Source of the DNA: Martinezella multihospitum
GTDB lineage: Bacteria; Pseudomonadota; Alphaproteobacteria; Rhizobiales; Rhizobiaceae
Direction: 5' to 3'
Length of the DNA stretch: 64,000 nucleotides
Assembly: GCF_900094585.1 (NCBI RefSeq)
Contig: NZ_FMAG01000002.1
Span: 202,007-266,006 of the forward strand
The notes beneath the pieces were generated by a model, which was given only the letters and a program-made list of their open reading frames with translations, ran no database searches and was not told the DNA's origin. Positions 9,323 to 16,705 of this stretch are shown here, piece after piece. Each line of letters opens with the position of its first letter. The first letter of the stretch is position 1. A program made the position numbers and the translations under genes.

Positions 9323-9359
9323 GTCCCGTTTCCAGGTGAAAGCCTGGGGCGGGACTTTT
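9323..9359 (+). terminator. Rho-independent terminator of phaP
   Basis: GTCCCG pairs with CGGGAC, with an inner CCAGG/CCTGG stem, followed immediately by TTTT. It begins 32 bases after the phaP stop codon. Confidence 0.85.
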
Positions 9360-9507
9360 CATTTCGGCCGCAAGCCGGCGTGGCTGGTATCCTGCCGAGC
9401 ATCATCATTGGATATCTGCAAAGCTTTTTTATATTGCAGGGAGATAGGACTTGAAATAATTTCAAAGTCCTCGTATGTCACCCCCGTTCGCGGCGACGCG
9501 AGCATGT

Positions 9508-9584
9508 GCGGTTGTAGCTCAGTTGGTTAGAGCGCAGGTTTGTGGCACCTGAGGTCGGAGGTTCGAGACCCCCCAACCGTACCA
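9508..9584 (+). tRNA. tRNA-His (anticodon GTG)
   Basis: A complete cloverleaf: 7-bp acceptor stem starting at G9508 (a G-U pair at 1:72, then CGGTTG/CAACCG), D-arm AGCTCAGTTGGTTAGAGC, anticodon loop with GTG within TTTGTGGC, T-loop GGTTCGAGACC, and an encoded CCA at 9582-9584. The discriminator base is A73 and the base before position 1 is T, so the universal G-1:C73 pair is absent. This is the known alphaproteobacterial form of tRNA-His. It stands alone, about 150 bases from the 3' end of the retron. Confidence 0.97.
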
Positions 9585-9729
9585 TTCTTTCATTTTAGAA
9601 GCTCGCTCTACGGATTGCTGTCATCGAGCGATTTCCGTCATGATAGCTGTATGGCTTTCTTTTCGTAGCCGTTTCCTGTCGCGCGCCCTTTCACGACAGA
9701 TCGAGAGGGGCGTGTTTTCTGCCACGAGC

Positions 9730-10710
9730 TCATCCACCTTCGAAAGAAATCGGCTGCCTTTTTTCCTTTGCATGCTTTTGATTGCTTTTGGTGAGAAGCA
9801 TTTGAATTACACGGTCACTATGACGCTCAATTAATGTGAAATAAAAACTCGGCTCTACCGATTTGACAAATGCGATTCTACCCGCAAGGTGAGCGACTTC
9901 GCTCTCGTTGAGCTTACCACTTAGATAGTGATGCAATTGCGCCCTTAGGGTTCGCTTGTTGTCACGTCCGATTGTCACTCGCCCATCGTTTGATAGCGTC
10001 AAACCGGTCACTTTCCTATGGTATTTCATTGTAACATGAGTTGTTTTCTCATGATTTATTTTCAATGTTGGATAGGGAATTTCCCGCAGTGCTTTTTTTA
10101 CCGCTTTTGATACGCCGGTGAGGTGTCCGGTGCGCGGTCCAGAAAACGTAAGATCGTCCGCGTACCTGGAATAGATTACATGGTCGTGGGCAACCGCAGC
10201 CGAAATCGCCTCGTCGAACGGGAACATGATGATATTCGAAAGCACGGGAGACGAGGGAGCCCCAATTGCCAATCTCAGCAACCGCCCCCCAGAAGGTCGG
10301 TGAAAAAGAAGAAGCGAAGACAATCGGACATCATTGGGATCAGTCAAACACTTGGTATGTTTACAATAAGCAACCCAGTCACTTTCAGTAATCGACGGGA
10401 AGAAATCTTTAAAGTCCAGCTTGAGGATTGGACCTGAATGACTATGTGGTAGTGCATTGTCCCGAATGCTTTTCCCTTTTCTGTATGCGGTCGCAGCCGA
10501 ATGCACTGGTAATTTGCTTAAAAGAATATCCACAAACGCGCGCTGTATAAGCTTCAGTTCTCGAGCAGGTTGAGCAATTAGTCTGCTTCCGCCGTTTTTC
10601 TTTTTGATGTAATATTCCTTATAGCGGTCTGGAGCATTCGAAATGATGCTTTTAACGGTGTATTCCGGCAATCCCGTTTCTATAGAGAGCTGCTTCAAGA
10701 GGTCGGTCAT
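9730..10710 (-). CDS. Retron-type reverse transcriptase
   Basis: A 326-residue reverse transcriptase. The retron hallmarks are all present: NALPH at residues 85-89 (the NAxxH motif), LDFKDFF at 98-104 (catalytic Asp block), GAPSSPVLSN at 150-159, the YADD active site at 183-186 and VTG at 234-236. It lacks the maturase/HNH parts of group II intron RTs and is the normal length for a retron. The ATG at 10710 lies 1 base after the stop of the effector gene, so both are co-translated. The enzyme should reverse-transcribe the msd part of the RNA at 11663-11825 to make a branched RNA-DNA molecule. Base composition is visibly more AT-rich than the surrounding genes, suggesting horizontal acquisition. 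Confidence 0.95.
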   Translation of the reverse strand: MTDLLKQLSIETGLPEYTVKSIISNAPDRYKEYYIKKKNGGSRLIAQPARELKLIQRAFVDILLSKLPVHSAATAYRKGKSIRDNALPHSHSGPILKLDFKDFFPSITESDWVAYCKHTKCLTDPNDVRLSSLLLFHRPSGGRLLRLAIGAPSSPVLSNIIMFPFDEAISAAVAHDHVIYSRYADDLTFSGPRTGHLTGVSKAVKKALREIPYPTLKINHEKTTHVTMKYHRKVTGLTLSNDGRVTIGRDNKRTLRAQLHHYLSGKLNESEVAHLAGRIAFVKSVEPSFYFTLIERHSDRVIQMLLTKSNQKHAKEKRQPISFEGG

Positions 10711-10711
10711 C

Positions 10712-11665
10712 TCAAGCGCCCTTCATAACGTCAGAGATAGATCGGAATCTTAGTTCGTCGTGATCTTTCCAATAAGTCCGAATTTCAGCCTGCCACCGCA
10801 TCCGGGTCAGCATTTTCTTTCCAGGTCGCGGATAAAATTGCACAGCAACGTTCTCTGTTGGCCTCGCCACGAAAAAGGTTTGCACGCCCCGTTTATGTGG
10901 GACGATCCATTTTGCGAATTCAGCGCATAACAGGTAATCGCTTATACGTTCAGGCTTGCTGCTCGCATCCAGGCAATATAATGCCGTTTCGATCTCTTCG
11001 AGTGTTAGCGCCCCATACCACTGAATGAGGCCGACGATCAATTTGATCATGTGGCCGCTGTAAGCTGCGTTGAAACTGCTATGCTCGGGAATTTTTTTCT
11101 CGCGCTGGCTGATCGCGTCCTTCACCAATTTCGAAAAAAAACCGGTATCTAAATTTTTCAGATCAGCAATGTCAGCGACACCCAAATCGGCGCGATTTAC
11201 AACGCAAATCGCGCTATCGCCATTAGCGTTCTCGATGGCTCTAATAGGTCCTAATTTTATGAAAGAGTCTTCGCCGTAACGTTTGTCGTCCATTACGACC
11301 AATAGTTTATGTGAAATCTCCTGCACCATCGCGAAAGCGCCAAGTTCGGCGGCACTTCCAAAGCTCTCTGAAAATAACAACACTAAAGTTGATATCTGCG
11401 CTATATCGCTTTCGAGACTAAGAAAGTCTTTATAGTCGCCCTTTGGGAAAAAGGCATTTAGTTCTTCTGCCAGCATCGGTTGATATTTTTCGAAGTCTGA
11501 CGAGTAAGCGACCCTCATGAAGGCATCTCGTAGTGAGAGAGGAGGGGTCGCGGTAGCATCGGTTTTGCCGCCGCAAATAAAAATTATCCGTGTGGGCTGA
11601 TAGACCCGGATTTTTGCCGGGTCTATCAGTTCCAAAATATTCTCAATTTCTAGATCGTCGATCAC
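10712..11665 (-). CDS. Retron effector: nucleoside deoxyribosyltransferase-like domain with C-terminal winged helix
   Basis: A 317-residue protein. Residues about 25-165 form a Rossmann-like fold: TRIIFICGG at 25-33 and SESFGSAAELGAFAMV at 99-114. The E-L-G-A motif is characteristic of nucleoside 2-deoxyribosyltransferase-like toxins, with E108 as candidate catalytic residue. Residues about 200-275 look like a helix-turn-helix/winged helix (LTLEEIETALYCLD...). This architecture and gene order (RNA, effector, RT) match retrons of the Eco1(Ec86)/Sen2 group, whose effector is held inactive by the RT-msDNA and released during phage infection. The GTG start at 11665 is the only reasonable one: the next Met is residue 50. 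It overlaps the a2 repeat of the msr-msd RNA. Family call from architecture and context, not from a search. Confidence 0.8.
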   Translation of the reverse strand: MIDDLEIENILELIDPAKIRVYQPTRIIFICGGKTDATATPPLSLRDAFMRVAYSSDFEKYQPMLAEELNAFFPKGDYKDFLSLESDIAQISTLVLLFSESFGSAAELGAFAMVQEISHKLLVVMDDKRYGEDSFIKLGPIRAIENANGDSAICVVNRADLGVADIADLKNLDTGFFSKLVKDAISQREKKIPEHSSFNAAYSGHMIKLIVGLIQWYGALTLEEIETALYCLDASSKPERISDYLLCAEFAKWIVPHKRGVQTFFVARPTENVAVQFYPRPGKKMLTRMRWQAEIRTYWKDHDELRFRSISDVMKGA

Positions 11666-11825
11666 TTACCAAAGGCTCGGAAGGTTCCAAAGTCTTACCG
11701 AGCGGAGCGGCCTCTGGCGGAGGCGGTAAGGCTTTGGAACCTTCCGAGCCGCAAAAAGGACACCAATTGAGTGAGGTCTAGCGAAGCGCCCGACCAAGCT
11801 ACATTGCCATTCGCGTAAGTGTATC
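11663..11825 (-). ncRNA. Retron msr-msd RNA
   Basis: On the minus strand a 7-base a1 repeat CACTTAC (11821-11815) can pair with a2 GTAAGTG (11669-11663). Just downstream of a1 is a TAGC (11801-11798) whose G at 11799 is a good candidate for the 2'-5' branch point. Next comes a small msr hairpin (GGTC/GACC enclosing GCGCTTCGC). The msd is a striking hairpin: arms at 11674-11700 and 11724-11750, 27 bases each. They pair as 19 perfect base pairs, one C-A mismatch, then 7 more pairs. The 23-base loop contains a CCTC/GAGG mini-stem. Order a1-branch G-msr-msd-a2 is that of known retrons. Transcript ends are inferred. Confidence 0.85.
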
Positions 11826-11828
11826 CGC

Positions 11829-11856
11829 ATTTGATCCAAAAATTTAGGAAAGTCAA
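11829..11856 (-). promoter_or_regulatory. Candidate promoter of the retron operon
   Basis: On the minus strand TTGACT (11856-11851) and TCAAAT (11834-11829) are separated by 16 bases in an AT-rich context. Transcription would begin about 7 bases further on, almost exactly at the start of the a1 repeat. The fit with the RNA boundary supports the call. Confidence 0.45.
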
Positions 11857-12103
11857 TATTTCAACCCTGCGTGTTGTCGTTTGTAGAGCATAAATTAAGT
11901 GATTGAAATTAGCGCGTTGCCATGTAAATCGTCGTTTCGGGTGGCAAGTATCGGGGTTTTGGTAAATTCGCGGTATATACTAGGAGTATCAAAGACGCAC
12001 CGGCTGCCACCATCGGCCTGCAGACGAATGTTGGTCAGCGCCGGGATGCTATTCTCTTCCGATCTATACGTCGCAAAATACCGACGCCTTTGGCTTCGCG
12101 GTA

Positions 12104-12250
12104 TTATTTCTTGTCTTCAGGCTTCTTCGAGACATGGCCGGGCGATATCGGATCGCTTGCCGGAAAAGTCTCCTCCAGCGCTTCCTCCAGATAATCGTCC
12201 TGTTCCTTGTGTTCTTTCTCGTCCGGTTTCTGCTGCTTCTTGTCGCTCAT
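12104..12250 (-). CDS. Small hydrophilic protein with ETFPASDP motif
   Basis: A 48-residue open frame with ATG at 12250 and TAA at 12104. The protein starts MSDKKQQKPDEKEHKEQDD, continues with a helical LEEALEETFPASDPIS segment and ends in a Lys-rich tail. An AGGAG ribosome site lies about 10 bases upstream. Short proteins ending in the EETFPASDP motif recur in rhizobia, from memory; function is unknown. Codon usage is typical of the host rather than of the AT-rich retron, so this gene marks the right-hand edge of that block. I saw no stem-loop terminator after it. Confidence 0.7.
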   Translation of the reverse strand: MSDKKQQKPDEKEHKEQDDYLEEALEETFPASDPISPGHVSKKPEDKK

Positions 12251-12441
12251 CGTCCTGGCTCCTGATCTCTGTTTGAAATACTAGGCTTCGTCTGGCCTTT
12301 GTCCAGCAGCGAGGGACGAACGGTAGGGAATAACAAATCGCACCCATCTCGCAAATGCGGGCCGCATGCCGAAATTATCTTGGAACCGTCCGTATCGCTC
12401 GTCGTTGTGTCCATATCGGCAACGAGACGAAAGGAGCAGGC

Positions 12442-12651
12442 ATGTCTGTACCGAACGAGCCGATCCCCGAGACGCCTCCGATGCCGGAACCAGGCTGGAT
12501 GCCGAAGCCGCCAGTCGAGGAGCCGGATCCGGACAGGCTGCCGGATGAAATTCCCGTTCCCAATCCGGATGAGAACGAGGAACCGCCAAAGCATGCAGCT
12601 GCTTCGGCGTTGCCGCATCCGCCATCGTGGTGGAGTACCTTAATGCCGTGA
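12442..12651 (+). CDS. Small proline-rich protein of unknown function
   Basis: A 69-residue protein dominated by Pro, Glu and Asp (MSVPNEPIPETPPMPEPGW then repeated P-x-P units). AAGGAG at 12431-12436 places the start at 12442; the frame remains open upstream to 12355, but that part lacks a ribosome site. Similar short Pro/Glu-rich proteins occur in Rhizobium genomes. No signal peptide or membrane segment is visible; it is probably disordered. Confidence 0.6.
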   Translation: MSVPNEPIPETPPMPEPGWMPKPPVEEPDPDRLPDEIPVPNPDENEEPPKHAAASALPHPPSWWSTLMP

Positions 12652-12708
12652 CCTTTGCCTGCAGGCAGTGGCGCATCCGCCAGCGCTGTCTCACAGGCCG
12701 ACGTTCTT

Positions 12709-13590
12709 TCACAAGAAGGTCCGCCGCTCTTCGCTGACCAGCTCCTGCAGGAAGTCCGCGACGGTGCGCACGCGCACCAGGTCGCGGGCACTTTCATGAT
12801 AGGTCGTCCAATAGGCGCGCTTGATGGAGACATCCGGCAGGATGCGCGTCAGCTCCGGAAACTGCCTGGCGATATAATCATGCAGGATGCCGATACCGGC
12901 GCCGGAGCGCACCGCTTCGGTCTGGCCGATGGCGGTGGAGATCTCGAAGGAGGCATCCCAGCTGCGCATGATCTCGCCTGAAAAATTGAGCGAGGCCGTA
13001 AAGATCAGGTCCTCGACATAACCGACGCGCGGATGGAGCTTCAGCGCTTCCACGCTGTCGGGCAGCCCGGCCTGCTCGAGATAGGCTTTCGAGGCATAGA
13101 GCCCGAGCGTGTAATCCGTCAGCTTCGATGAGACCAGACGACCTTGCTCCGGGCGTTCCAGTGTGATCGCGATATCGGCCTCGCGCTGCGACAGCGAGAA
13201 GGAGCGGGGAACGGGCACGAGCTGGATGCGCAGCTCCGGATAGCGAGCAATCAGCCGCCCGAGCCGCGGGGCGAGAAAGGAAACGCCGAACCCGTCGGGT
13301 GCGCCGATGCGCACGGTCCCAGTGATGGCGCTGTCAAGATGGCCGACACTTGCCTGCGCGCGTAACATCTCCGTTTCCATCCGTTCGGCAGCATGAAGGA
13401 AGATCTCGCCCTCGGCGGTCAGGTCGCAGCCATTGGTACGGCGCACCAGCAGCCGCGTCTTCAGCCGCTCCTCCAGTGTCGTCACGCGCCGGGAGAGGGT
13501 GGCGTGGTTGACGCCCAGCCGTTTGGAGGCGGCAAGGATCTGCCCGGTGCGCGCCACGGCGAGAAACATGCGGACGTCGTCCCAATCCAT
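12709..13590 (-). CDS. LysR-family regulator divergent from mmsA
   Basis: A 293-residue LysR protein. The helix-turn-helix occupies residues about 3-62 (WDDVRMFLAVARTGQILAASKRLGVNHATLSRRVTTLE), followed by a substrate-binding-like effector domain. The start at 13590 (MDWDD) is preferred over an upstream Met at 13647 because AAAGGGG lies 8-12 bases before it and the LysR domain begins immediately. It is divergent from methylmalonate-semialdehyde dehydrogenase, and the shared intergenic region carries repeated TTTGCACA boxes that are its likely binding sites. Confidence 0.88.
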   Translation of the reverse strand: MDWDDVRMFLAVARTGQILAASKRLGVNHATLSRRVTTLEERLKTRLLVRRTNGCDLTAEGEIFLHAAERMETEMLRAQASVGHLDSAITGTVRIGAPDGFGVSFLAPRLGRLIARYPELRIQLVPVPRSFSLSQREADIAITLERPEQGRLVSSKLTDYTLGLYASKAYLEQAGLPDSVEALKLHPRVGYVEDLIFTASLNFSGEIMRSWDASFEISTAIGQTEAVRSGAGIGILHDYIARQFPELTRILPDVSIKRAYWTTYHESARDLVRVRTVADFLQELVSEERRTFL

Positions 13591-13683
13591 TTGCACATCC
13601 CCTTTCGCACAGGCCCTTTTGCACATGACGGACTTTAATTTTTGCACAACGGTTGCTTATAGCAGCTCATTGATTTGTGCAAA
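13590..13683 (+). promoter_or_regulatory. Cluster of four TTTGCACA boxes between lysR and mmsA
   Basis: The octamer TTTGCACA occurs at 13590-13597, 13618-13625 and 13641-13648 on the + strand, and in inverse orientation (TGTGCAAA) at 13676-13683. The last copy is part of a palindrome ATTTG-TG-CAAAT. A degenerate fifth copy (TTTCGCACA) lies at about 13604. The cluster spans the divergent promoters, with one box touching the lysR start codon. A role as operator is inferred. Confidence 0.5.
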
Positions 13684-13730
13684 TTGAAGTGCCATCCTGT
13701 CAGCATCCAAGAAAACGAGGAGGCACATCC

Positions 13731-15227
13731 ATGCGTGAGATCGGTCATTTCATCGGCGGCAAGCACGTCGCCGGCACGAGCGGACGCACGAGCAACGTCT
13801 ATAATCCGGCAACCGGCGAAGTGCAGGCGACCGTCGCGCTTGCCAGCGTCGAGGAACTTCGCGCCGCCGTCGCAAACGCCAAGGCCGCGCAGCCGAAATG
13901 GGCCGCAACTAATCCGCAGCGCCGCGCCCGCGTCTTCTTCAAGTTCGTCGAACTCTTGAACCAGAACATGGATGAGCTGGCGACGCTGCTCTCCAAGGAG
14001 CACGGCAAGACAGTCGAAGATTCCAAGGGCGACATCATCCGCGGTCTCGAAGTCTGCGAATTCGTCTGCGGCATTCCGCATCTGCAGAAGGGCGAGTTCA
14101 CTGAAGGCGCCGGCCCGGCGATCGACATGTATTCCATCCGCCAGCCTGTCGGCGTCGGCGCTGGCATCACGCCGTTCAACTTCCCGGCCATGATCCCGAT
14201 GTGGATGTTTGCGCCTGCGATCGCCTGCGGCAATGCCTTCATCCTGAAGCCGTCCGAGCGTGACCCGTCCTTGCCGATCCGCTTGGCCGAACTCATGATC
14301 GAAGCCGGCCTTCCGGCAGGCATCCTCAACGTCGTCAACGGCGACAAGGCCGCCGTCGACGCCATCCTGACCGATCCGGATATCGCTGCCGTTTCCTTCG
14401 TCGGCTCCACGCCGATCGCTCGCTACGTCTATGGCACGGCCGCCATGAATGGCAAGCGCGCCCAGTGCTTCGGCGGCGCCAAGAACCACATGATCATCAT
14501 GCCCGACGCCGATATGGATCAGGCCGTCAACGCTCTGATGGGCGCCGGCTACGGCTCGGCCGGTGAGCGCTGCATGGCAGTATCGGTCGCAGTTCCGGTC
14601 GGCGAAGACACCGCCAACCGCCTCGTCGAAAAGCTGGTGCCGAAGATCGAATCCCTGCGCATCGGCCCCTATACCGACGACAAGGCCGACATGGGTCCGC
14701 TCGTCACCAAGGATGCCTATAACCGCGTCAACGGCCTGATCGACCGCGGCGTCGAGGAAGGCGCCAAGCTGGTCGTCGATGGTCGCGGCTTCAAGCTTCA
14801 GGGCTATGAGGATGGCTACTTCGTCGGCGGCACGCTGTTCGACCACGTCAAGCCTGACATGGATATCTACAAGACCGAGATCTTCGGACCGGTTCTCTCG
14901 GTTGTCCGCGCCAAGAACTACGAAGAAGCGCTCGACCTGCCGATGAAGCACGAATACGGCAACGGCGTCGCCATCTATACCCGCGACGGCGATGCGGCCC
15001 GCGATTTCGCCTCGCGCATCAACATCGGCATGATCGGCGTCAACGTTCCGATCCCGGTTCCGCTCGCCTACCACTCTTTCGGCGGCTGGAAGGCCTCGAG
15101 CTTCGGCGATCTCAACCAGCACGGCACGGACTCGATCAAGTTCTGGACGCGCACCAAGACGATCACCGCCCGCTGGCCGTCCGGCATCAAGGATGGTGCG
15201 GAATTCGTCATGCCGACGATGAAGTAA
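13731..15227 (+). CDS. mmsA: Methylmalonate-semialdehyde dehydrogenase (acylating)
   Basis: A 498-residue CoA-acylating aldehyde dehydrogenase. It converts methylmalonate semialdehyde (or malonate semialdehyde) to propionyl-CoA (or acetyl-CoA) with NAD+, in valine and myo-inositol degradation. Family signatures: GAGITPFNFPAMIPMWM (143-159), the MmsA-specific FGGAKNHMIIMPDAD (247-261) and the catalytic C281 in GSAGERCMAVS. Start at 13731 is fixed by GAGGAGG (13717-13723). Inositol catabolism is common in rhizobia, but no iol genes are present here. A terminator follows. Confidence 0.95.
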   Translation: MREIGHFIGGKHVAGTSGRTSNVYNPATGEVQATVALASVEELRAAVANAKAAQPKWAATNPQRRARVFFKFVELLNQNMDELATLLSKEHGKTVEDSKGDIIRGLEVCEFVCGIPHLQKGEFTEGAGPAIDMYSIRQPVGVGAGITPFNFPAMIPMWMFAPAIACGNAFILKPSERDPSLPIRLAELMIEAGLPAGILNVVNGDKAAVDAILTDPDIAAVSFVGSTPIARYVYGTAAMNGKRAQCFGGAKNHMIIMPDADMDQAVNALMGAGYGSAGERCMAVSVAVPVGEDTANRLVEKLVPKIESLRIGPYTDDKADMGPLVTKDAYNRVNGLIDRGVEEGAKLVVDGRGFKLQGYEDGYFVGGTLFDHVKPDMDIYKTEIFGPVLSVVRAKNYEEALDLPMKHEYGNGVAIYTRDGDAARDFASRINIGMIGVNVPIPVPLAYHSFGGWKASSFGDLNQHGTDSIKFWTRTKTITARWPSGIKDGAEFVMPTMK

Positions 15228-15252
15228 GCATCGCCATCACTGGCTCGTATCA

Positions 15253-15286
15253 GCCGCCGTCCATCTTTCGGACGGCGGCTTTTTTA
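15253..15286 (+). terminator. Rho-independent terminator of mmsA
   Basis: A perfect 10-bp stem GCCGCCGTCC/GGACGGCGGC with loop ATCTTTC, followed by six T residues. Confidence 0.92.
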
Positions 15287-15369
15287 TTGCGTTTGTTTTC
15301 GATGGAGTCATCTTGTCAGGGCCGCCGTTTTCATCTAGAACAAAACGAGAACAACGGGAGGGCCGAGCG

Positions 15370-15717
15370 ATGGCCGTAACCTATCAGATCGACTATCTCG
15401 AATTTCCGTCGAAAGACGGCCTGAAGACCCGCCGCTTCTTCGAGGAAGCCTTCGACTGGAGCTTTGTCAGCTATGGGCCGACCTACCACGTCATCGAGGC
15501 TGCCGGAATAGATGCCGGCATTGACGGGGATGCGGGGGAGGCGGCCGGAACGCCGTTGCCGGTCGTGCGCACCACCGATCTAGACGCCGCACAGCGCGCC
15601 GTCGAATTCGCCGGCGGCGTCATCACCCGTCCCGCCTTCGATTTTCCCGGCGGCCGCCGTTTTCACTTCCGCGAGCCGGGCGGCTGCGAAATGGCGGTTT
15701 GGATTTCCGTGCCATAA
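15370..15717 (+). CDS. VOC/glyoxalase-fold protein
   Basis: A 115-residue single-domain protein of the vicinal-oxygen-chelate superfamily. It opens with ITYQIDYLEFP-like residues and shows the beta-strand pattern YHVIEAAGIDAGI...VRTTDLDAAQRAVEFAGG...GRRFHFREPGGCEMAVW typical of glyoxalase/bleomycin-resistance-like folds. The start at 15370 has GGGAGGG (15356-15362) upstream. Substrate unknown; several annotated homologs are called 'hydroxylase', without evidence here. Confidence 0.8.
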   Translation: MAVTYQIDYLEFPSKDGLKTRRFFEEAFDWSFVSYGPTYHVIEAAGIDAGIDGDAGEAAGTPLPVVRTTDLDAAQRAVEFAGGVITRPAFDFPGGRRFHFREPGGCEMAVWISVP

Positions 15718-15781
15718 GTTTCGGGCATAGGCCGGGCAGCGATCGACAAGGCGGAACCGCAGAGCCTTCGATATAACGTGA

Positions 15782-15813
15782 ATATGAATTTCATATTTTG
15801 GAATTGTTCAAAA
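15782..15813 (+). promoter_or_regulatory. Candidate Irr-binding ICE box and adjacent palindrome upstream of rirA
   Basis: TTTGGAATTGTTCAAAA at 15797-15813 matches the ICE consensus TTTAGAA-N3-TTCTAAA at all but two arm positions (a G for A and an A for T). It is preceded by a 7-1-7 inverted repeat ATATGAA-T-TTCATAT (15782-15796), a geometry like that of Fur-family sites. Both lie 60-90 bases before the rirA start. Irr and RirA cross-regulate in rhizobia, so the location is meaningful; binding is inferred. Confidence 0.45.
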
Positions 15814-15873
15814 CTAAGAAAGCCACTATATACGGGTCCAGCCCCTAAGCAGCCTTGATTCCAGGAGATCGGC

Positions 15874-16362
15874 ATGCGCTTGACCAAGCAGACAAATTAC
15901 GCAGTGCGCATGTTGATGTATTGCGCCGCCAATGATGGCCATCTGAGCCGCATCCCGGAGATCGCAAGGGCATACAGCGTGTCCGAGCTGTTCCTCTTCA
16001 AGATCCTGCAGCCGCTGACCAAGGCAGGTCTCGTCGAAACGGTGCGTGGCCGTAATGGCGGCGTGCGCCTTGCAAAGCCGGCAACCGATATCAGCCTGTT
16101 CGACGTCGTCCGCGTCACCGAGGACAGCTTCGCCATGGCGGAATGCTTCGAGGATGGCGTGGTGGAATGCCCGCTGGTCGATAGCTGCGGCCTCAATTCG
16201 GCGCTGCGCAAGGCATTGAACGCCTTCTTCGACGTTCTGACCGAATATTCCATCGACGATCTGGTCAAGGCGCGTCCGCAGATCAATTTCCTGCTCGGCC
16301 TCACGGATCAGGATCACAAGGTGATCGCGAAGAAGCCGGCGGTTGCAGCGCCGGCCGCCTGA
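15874..16362 (+). CDS. rirA: Rhizobial iron regulator RirA (Rrf2 family)
   Basis: A 162-residue Rrf2-family repressor. The N-terminal winged helix-turn-helix (MRLTKQTNYAVRMLMYCAAN) is followed by the cluster-binding loop with cysteines C91, C99 and C105, which are the three iron-sulfur ligands of known RirA proteins. RirA with its Fe-S cluster represses iron-uptake genes when iron is sufficient and loses repression when the cluster degrades. The sequence is near the expected length, with an Ala/Pro-rich tail. Start at 15874 has GGAGA (15864-15868) upstream. It is followed by a terminator, so it is transcribed alone. Confidence 0.96.
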   Translation: MRLTKQTNYAVRMLMYCAANDGHLSRIPEIARAYSVSELFLFKILQPLTKAGLVETVRGRNGGVRLAKPATDISLFDVVRVTEDSFAMAECFEDGVVECPLVDSCGLNSALRKALNAFFDVLTEYSIDDLVKARPQINFLLGLTDQDHKVIAKKPAVAAPAA

Positions 16363-16392
16363 TCAGCCATCCAGAATTCGATCGTGTTTTTG

Positions 16393-16424
16393 ATCCGCGG
16401 TTACCTCCGGTAGCTGCGGATTTT
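16393..16424 (+). terminator. Rho-independent terminator of rirA
   Basis: ATCCGC pairs with GCGGAT, with an inner TACC/GGTA stem, followed by TTTT. It starts 30 bases after the rirA stop. Confidence 0.7.
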
Positions 16425-16556
16425 CGTTTGTATTGCCTCCTATCCGGGCAATAAGCGGTTCGCGAATTGGGGGAAGAAAACGCCAAATCGTTCTGAATCT
16501 GCTAAAATCGTGCAATTTTTTGCCAGAATATTATCAATTCAGGGGTTTTTTCGTCC

Positions 16557-16591
16557 AAAAATTTCCAAACTCCATAAATTGGAAAAATTTT
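16557..16591 (+). promoter_or_regulatory. AT-rich inverted repeat in the dppA leader
   Basis: The 343-base gap between rirA and dppA is AT-rich, unlike its flanks. It contains AAAATTTCCAA followed 10 bases later by TTGGAAAAATTTT, an imperfect inverted repeat. Several short A/T tracts surround it. It may be an operator or an UP-type promoter region of the transporter operon. I found no open reading frame with a ribosome site in this gap. Confidence 0.3.
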
Positions 16592-16705
16592 AGGCGGCGC
16601 TTGTTGCTTTCAAACTTAAAATAAAGTTCCATCGGCGCGATCCGGATGGGAACCTCTGGTGGTGTCCACGGCTTCAAAAGAATAACAAATCTGGGAAACG
16701 ATATC

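Noticed and set aside
9508..11900. Integration of a genomic island into tRNA-His
   Set aside because: No integrase gene is present and no repeat of the tRNA 3' end was found at the far side of the AT-rich block. Adjacency alone is not proof.
11899..12276. A 125-residue plus-strand frame between the retron and the small genes
   Set aside because: It overlaps the well-supported 48-codon gene on the other strand and has no ribosome site or recognisable motif.
13635..15122. A 495-residue minus-strand frame over mmsA
   Set aside because: Antisense shadow with compositional bias; it would also overlap the divergent promoter region.
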